In this document: one piece after another, positions 5,883 through 9,639 of the stretch
Numbering within the stretch: position 1 is the stretch's first letter
Layout of the letters: each line of letters starts with the position of its first letter
Origin: CAZXYF01 sp964644705
Lineage (GTDB): Bacteria > Planctomycetota > Brocadiia > SM23-32
DNA: 9,639 bases
Direction: 5' to 3'
NCBI GenBank assembly: GCA_964644705.1
Contig: CAZXYF010000119.1
Coordinates: forward strand, 1-9,639
Program-made: the position numbers and the translations under genes
The notes under the pieces: model-generated
What the model was told of the DNA's origin: nothing
The model's database searches: none
The model's input: the letters and a program-made list of their open reading frames with translations, nothing else

Positions 5883-5980
5883 CATTTTTGATTGCGGCAT
5901 AAATTGGTTTAGCGGATTCCCGCCAGGAATACAGCTGCACGGGGCTTTTCAAAATCTACTTCCGTGGATTGGAACCTTCC

Positions 5981-8900
5981 ATGACTCCCATTTTTCATTA
6001 CTCAGCAATACAAACATTCAGCGACAAAAAATCTATAGCCGATCGGTCATCTCACCTGGTTTGGCCGGTGCACATCCTGTTTTTTGTCGCATTGTGTTTT
6101 TTTGCTTTTTCTGGAGCATACGGGCAGAACTCTGATGGCGTCCCGACAGTAGAACTTACCCAACCTGAAATCGAAGACAAAATAGAAGGGATCCGGGAAG
6201 AGGATGGGTTGGATGAAGAAACACGGAAGAAACTCGTCAATATTTACAAAAAGGCACTCAACAGGCTCGAAGAAGCACAAAAATACGCTCAGAAAACCGA
6301 AGAATATAAAAACCAGATCGAGCAGGCGCCCTCCAGCATATCCGACATCAAAAATCAACTGGATGAACCCGTTAAAAAACCAGATATCGATGTACCTCCC
6401 GATGCTTCACTGACGCACCTGCAAACCAAACTATCTCAAGCTGAAGCCAACCTGGCGGAGGCAGAATCACATCTCAACGAACTCAAGAATGAATCCTCCC
6501 GGCGCCCGCAGCGACGTACTCAAATACCGGGAATACAGGCTAATATCCGGAAACAACTCAAAGAGATATCGGACCAGCTGTCATCGGTGCCGCCCGATGA
6601 CGCGTCCATGCCCCTCGTCACCGCGCAGCACACTCTGCTCAAAGCGCGTAAAAGAGCGCTTGAGAACAAATTGGATGCTCTGCAGAAAGAGCTGGCAAGT
6701 TACGACGTTCGGAAGGAGCTTCTGCCGCTGCGCATTGATCTGGCCTCCCGGCAAGTCCAGCTTGCCACAGAAAAAGTGAATCAGTGGCACAAAATAGCCG
6801 AGCATCGTCGCGAACAGAATGCCAAAAAAGCGGTCAAAAAAGCCGCGGAAGCCAAAAAAGCGGCCGCAACCGCCCCTTTGCCTATCCGCAAGCTCGCAGC
6901 CGAAAACGAAAAAGTTACCAGCCAGTTTGTCGGCCCAAACAGCTTGCCGAAAAAGATTGCACAAGCGGAAGACAAGCTTCAGCAAAGCCGCGCTCGCCAG
7001 ACCTCGCTTGAATCTGAATTTGAAAATGTGCGAGAGAAAGTCGAGACCGTTGGTTTGAGCGGGGCCGTCGGTCGTTTACTTCTCAAAAAACGCGCGGATC
7101 TACCGCAGGTTGAAACCTACCGCCGCCAGATTCGACGACGCGAGAACAAAATATCCGAGGTACAGTTCAAGCTCATCGAGCTGGAGGAACGGCGGACCAA
7201 ACTTGCGGTCCTCGACCCCCGCATAAACGATATTATCAATGGTTTGCCCTCCTCCGTTTCATCTGAGCGAAGAGAGCAACTCGCCGGTCAGGCGGTGAAG
7301 CTGCTGAAAACACGCCGGGAGCTGCTCGATTCCTTGATTCGCGATTACGATACCTACTTCTCCACCCTGGTTGAACTCGACACCACACAACGCAAACTTG
7401 TCGAGACTGCCAGGGGCTTTTCCAGCTACATACGACGCCATATTCTCTGGGTGCAAAGTCATCCTCCTCTCTCCTATCAGTCCCTCCCAAAAGCCTGGGA
7501 GGGGCTCCAATGGAGCGCTACTCCATCTCGGTGGAAGGGCCTGTTGACTGGTCTGTGGTCCGATGTGCGAAGACATGTATTTATTTACCTTACCTTTCTC
7601 GTGTTTTTCCTTTTGCTGGTCTGCATTCGCCCTCATCTGCGGAGGCGACTGGAAAAACTTTCCGAGGAACTTCACAGTGCAAGCACTGATACTCTCGCGC
7701 ATACCCCGCGGGCGCTGGTTCACACATTGCTCATTGCCATCCCGGCTCCCGTCTGTGCCCTGTTTTTAGCGTGGCGGCTCAACGTCTCCGTCGATAGCAC
7801 CACATTCAGTATTTTCGTTGCTGGAGGACTTGAGGCAGTGGGATACGGGGGATTGTTCCTTTCGATAATCCACGCACTGTGTCGCCCGAACGGATTGGCG
7901 ATCGAGCATTTTCGGATGCCGGAGGAGTGCCCCGCTCACCTGCGACGTCATCTTCACTGGTTTGCACTGTTGTTTTTGCCAGCGATATTTCTGGCCTACG
8001 CTTTTCACAATCAGCCGAATGCGATTTGGACCGAATCCGCAGGCCGGATTGCCTACCTGGTCTCCACGGGCGCTCTCCTTGTTTTTCTCGCGGTGGTTTT
8101 CAAGCCGGGCGGCGACCTGACACAGAATATTTTCCGGCGGAATCAGGAAGGATATTTTTATCGTAGTCGATTCATATGGTACGGCCTGCTTCTGGTTATT
8201 CCCGCCTGTCTTATCATTGCGGCCAGCCTGGGATACTATTACAGCGCCATGCGGTTGGCCAACCGATTCCACCTCACCCTGATGCTTGTTTCCGTCGTCG
8301 CCCTATGTCATTATCTGACCGTGCGCTGGATCACTCAGTCCCGCCGGCGCATCGCGGTTGAACGGATCAAGAAAAAGCGGGCTGAAGCGGAACAACAGGC
8401 GGAAGAAGGCGAGGAAGGAACTGAGAAGGAAGTCCAGCCTGAACAGCCAGAAGAAGATCTGTATTCGCTCAGCATGCAGACCCGACGGTTTATACAGGTT
8501 GCCCTGGGATGCGTATTCCTGGGCGGAATGTGGGTGATCTGGAACGAGGCGCTTCCGGCCCTGGGGATACTGGAACAAGTCCGCCTGTGGTCGGTCTCCG
8601 CCGGCGCTGGTGCCGAGGTCATTCACATTACACTGGCCAACCTGTTTCTGACACTTATTGTTTTTGCTCTTGCCATCGTTGGCGCCCGCAACATACCGGG
8701 TCTGCTCGAGATGGCCCTTCTCCAACGTCTCCCCGTGGATCGGGGGATCCGGTTTGCTATCCGCACGCTCTGCCGATACATACTTGTGATCATCGGGGTC
8801 GTCCTGGCCGCCGCCCAGCTGGGTGTGGGATGGTCCCGAGTTCAGTGGCTGGTCGCCGCCATGGGTGTGGGGCTGGGTTTTGGTCTGCAGGAGATATTCG

Positions 8901-9457
8901 GAAACTTCATCTCCGGTCTCATTATCCTTTTCGAACGGCCCATGCGTGTGGGCGATACCGTCACCGTGGGAGATGTGTTCGGAACGGTGACCAAAATACG
9001 CATACGCGCCACCACCATCCAGCAGTGGGACCGCAAGGAACTGATTGTCCCGAACAAGGAATTCATCACCGGGCGGCTCATCAACTGGACACTATCCGAT
9101 ACAATACTCCGCCTGGAGTTCCCCGTGGGCATCGCGTATGGCTCCGACATCGACCTGGCCGAAAAATGTCTCTATGAGGTGGCCGACCAAAATGAAAACG
9201 TTTCGGACGACCCACCGCCACGGGTCATCTTCAAGGCATTTGGTGGTAGCTCGTTGCAATTTGAACTCCGACTTTTCATTCCTGATCTGGATCATTACGC
9301 CGAAACCTGGCACCAGATCAATCGGGAGATTGACCGGGCCTTCCGAGAAGCGGACATCACCATCGCTTTCCCCCAGCAGGACGTCCATCTGGACTTTGCG
9401 GACAAGGATCTTGCCGAAAGAATCCAGCCTGTGACCCGGGATAAAGAACAAGAGTGA
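5981..9457 (+). CDS. MscK/MscM-type large mechanosensitive channel (MscS superfamily)
   Basis: A 1158-residue channel resembling E. coli MscK (KefA) and MscM (YjeP), which open under membrane tension to release solutes during hypo-osmotic shock. A hydrophobic signal sequence (about 27-46) with likely cleavage near AYG|Q (48/49) leads into a long charged coiled-coil periplasmic domain (about 55-480, MscS_porin-like), including an Ala/Lys-rich stretch near 282-297. Eleven membrane segments follow, near 533-550, 577-598, 608-632, 657-676, 688-708, 730-753, 762-781, 836-854, 883-901, 927-946 and a pore helix from about 953. A very charged Glu/Lys-rich linker occupies 786-826. The MscS signature GLGFGLQEIFGNF (964-976) and the following beta domain with RPMRVGDTV, RIRATTI and IVPNKEF are canonical, ending in the alpha/beta domain. 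ATG 5981 is preferred with GGA (5971-5973) seven bases upstream; in-frame TTG 5969 adds only four residues. Length is close to the family's usual 1100-1120. Confidence 0.92.
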   Translation: MTPIFHYSAIQTFSDKKSIADRSSHLVWPVHILFFVALCFFAFSGAYGQNSDGVPTVELTQPEIEDKIEGIREEDGLDEETRKKLVNIYKKALNRLEEAQKYAQKTEEYKNQIEQAPSSISDIKNQLDEPVKKPDIDVPPDASLTHLQTKLSQAEANLAEAESHLNELKNESSRRPQRRTQIPGIQANIRKQLKEISDQLSSVPPDDASMPLVTAQHTLLKARKRALENKLDALQKELASYDVRKELLPLRIDLASRQVQLATEKVNQWHKIAEHRREQNAKKAVKKAAEAKKAAATAPLPIRKLAAENEKVTSQFVGPNSLPKKIAQAEDKLQQSRARQTSLESEFENVREKVETVGLSGAVGRLLLKKRADLPQVETYRRQIRRRENKISEVQFKLIELEERRTKLAVLDPRINDIINGLPSSVSSERREQLAGQAVKLLKTRRELLDSLIRDYDTYFSTLVELDTTQRKLVETARGFSSYIRRHILWVQSHPPLSYQSLPKAWEGLQWSATPSRWKGLLTGLWSDVRRHVFIYLTFLVFFLLLVCIRPHLRRRLEKLSEELHSASTDTLAHTPRALVHTLLIAIPAPVCALFLAWRLNVSVDSTTFSIFVAGGLEAVGYGGLFLSIIHALCRPNGLAIEHFRMPEECPAHLRRHLHWFALLFLPAIFLAYAFHNQPNAIWTESAGRIAYLVSTGALLVFLAVVFKPGGDLTQNIFRRNQEGYFYRSRFIWYGLLLVIPACLIIAASLGYYYSAMRLANRFHLTLMLVSVVALCHYLTVRWITQSRRRIAVERIKKKRAEAEQQAEEGEEGTEKEVQPEQPEEDLYSLSMQTRRFIQVALGCVFLGGMWVIWNEALPALGILEQVRLWSVSAGAGAEVIHITLANLFLTLIVFALAIVGARNIPGLLEMALLQRLPVDRGIRFAIRTLCRYILVIIGVVLAAAQLGVGWSRVQWLVAAMGVGLGFGLQEIFGNFISGLIILFERPMRVGDTVTVGDVFGTVTKIRIRATTIQQWDRKELIVPNKEFITGRLINWTLSDTILRLEFPVGIAYGSDIDLAEKCLYEVADQNENVSDDPPPRVIFKAFGGSSLQFELRLFIPDLDHYAETWHQINREIDRAFREADITIAFPQQDVHLDFADKDLAERIQPVTRDKEQE

Positions 9458-9497
9458 TTTTGAGGGATTGGGCGGGAATGTCACGGTCTATACGTTG

Positions 9498-9524
9498 CCT
9501 CCATCGGCGCAGGACCGATGGAGG
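9498..9524 (+). terminator. Strong stem-loop downstream of the channel gene, no U-tract
   Basis: CCTCCATCGG (9498-9507) and CCGATGGAGG (9515-9524) form a perfect 10-base stem with a 7-base loop, 40 bases after the channel stop codon. What follows on the plus strand is A-rich (GCTGAAAAACCC), not T-rich, and the minus-strand exit also lacks a T run, so standard intrinsic termination is not supported in either direction. It may protect the 3' end of the transcript or act with Rho. Confidence 0.4.
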
Positions 9525-9639
9525 GCTGAAAAACCCAAAAACCGTCACAAACGCTATTTCTGAACGTTTTCAACAGCACTGATTGTAAGGTTTCGGTGAA
9601 CCACGTCAGCTTGTTGATAATACCCCGTGCCTTGCGCCG

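Noticed and set aside
8509..9177. Plus-strand 222-residue frame inside the channel gene
   Set aside because: It lies within the conserved MscS core in another frame and is Arg/Pro/Gly-rich, typical of a shadow frame.
9572..9639. Promoter for a gene beyond the right edge (GATAAT in TTGTTGATAATA)
   Set aside because: No acceptable -35 hexamer at proper spacing and no start codon is visible before the window ends.

Overview
The window carries six recognisable genes plus one gene remnant on a moderately GC-rich bacterial chromosome or contig. No rRNA, tRNA, CRISPR array, transposase or recombinase gene is visible. The pairing of a pectin-oligomer lyase homologue with a divergent uroporphyrinogen-decarboxylase-like protein, the Rcp1-type response-regulator remnant and the style of the NusG paralogue suggest a Gram-negative member of the PVC superphylum (Kiritimatiellota, Lentisphaerota or Planctomycetota). 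That placement rests on recalled family distributions, not on a search.

Left part (1-2910, + strand): a PL22-type oligogalacturonate-lyase-like beta-propeller protein is followed after about 95 bases by a UroD/corrinoid-methyltransferase-fold protein, probably as one catabolic transcription unit. A small inverted repeat that could be an operator lies upstream of it. Directly after the UroD-like stop codon, and in the same frame, is the C-terminal part of a receiver domain that has lost its N-terminal third.

Middle part (2937-5770, - strand): read in transcription order, this holds mreD, a 317-base gap, a specialised NusG paralogue (RfaH/LoaP/UpxY-like) and a UDP-GlcNAc-type 6-dehydrogenase. 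The last two form a plausible polysaccharide-precursor unit with its own antiterminator. The mreD-nusG gap contains a 168-base segment bracketed by perfect 14-base inverted repeats (19-base arms with 17 matches). This resembles, in layout, the invertible promoters upstream of UpxY-type regulators of capsule loci in Bacteroides; a small non-autonomous mobile element is the main alternative. It is the most interesting structure in the window.

Right part (5771-9639, + strand): divergent from mreD, and behind a good sigma70-type promoter, is a large MscK/MscM-type mechanosensitive channel with a signal peptide, a long periplasmic coiled-coil domain, eleven predicted membrane segments and a canonical MscS core. 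A strong stem-loop without a U-tract follows it. The middle and right parts share an envelope theme: wall elongation, surface polysaccharide and osmotic protection.
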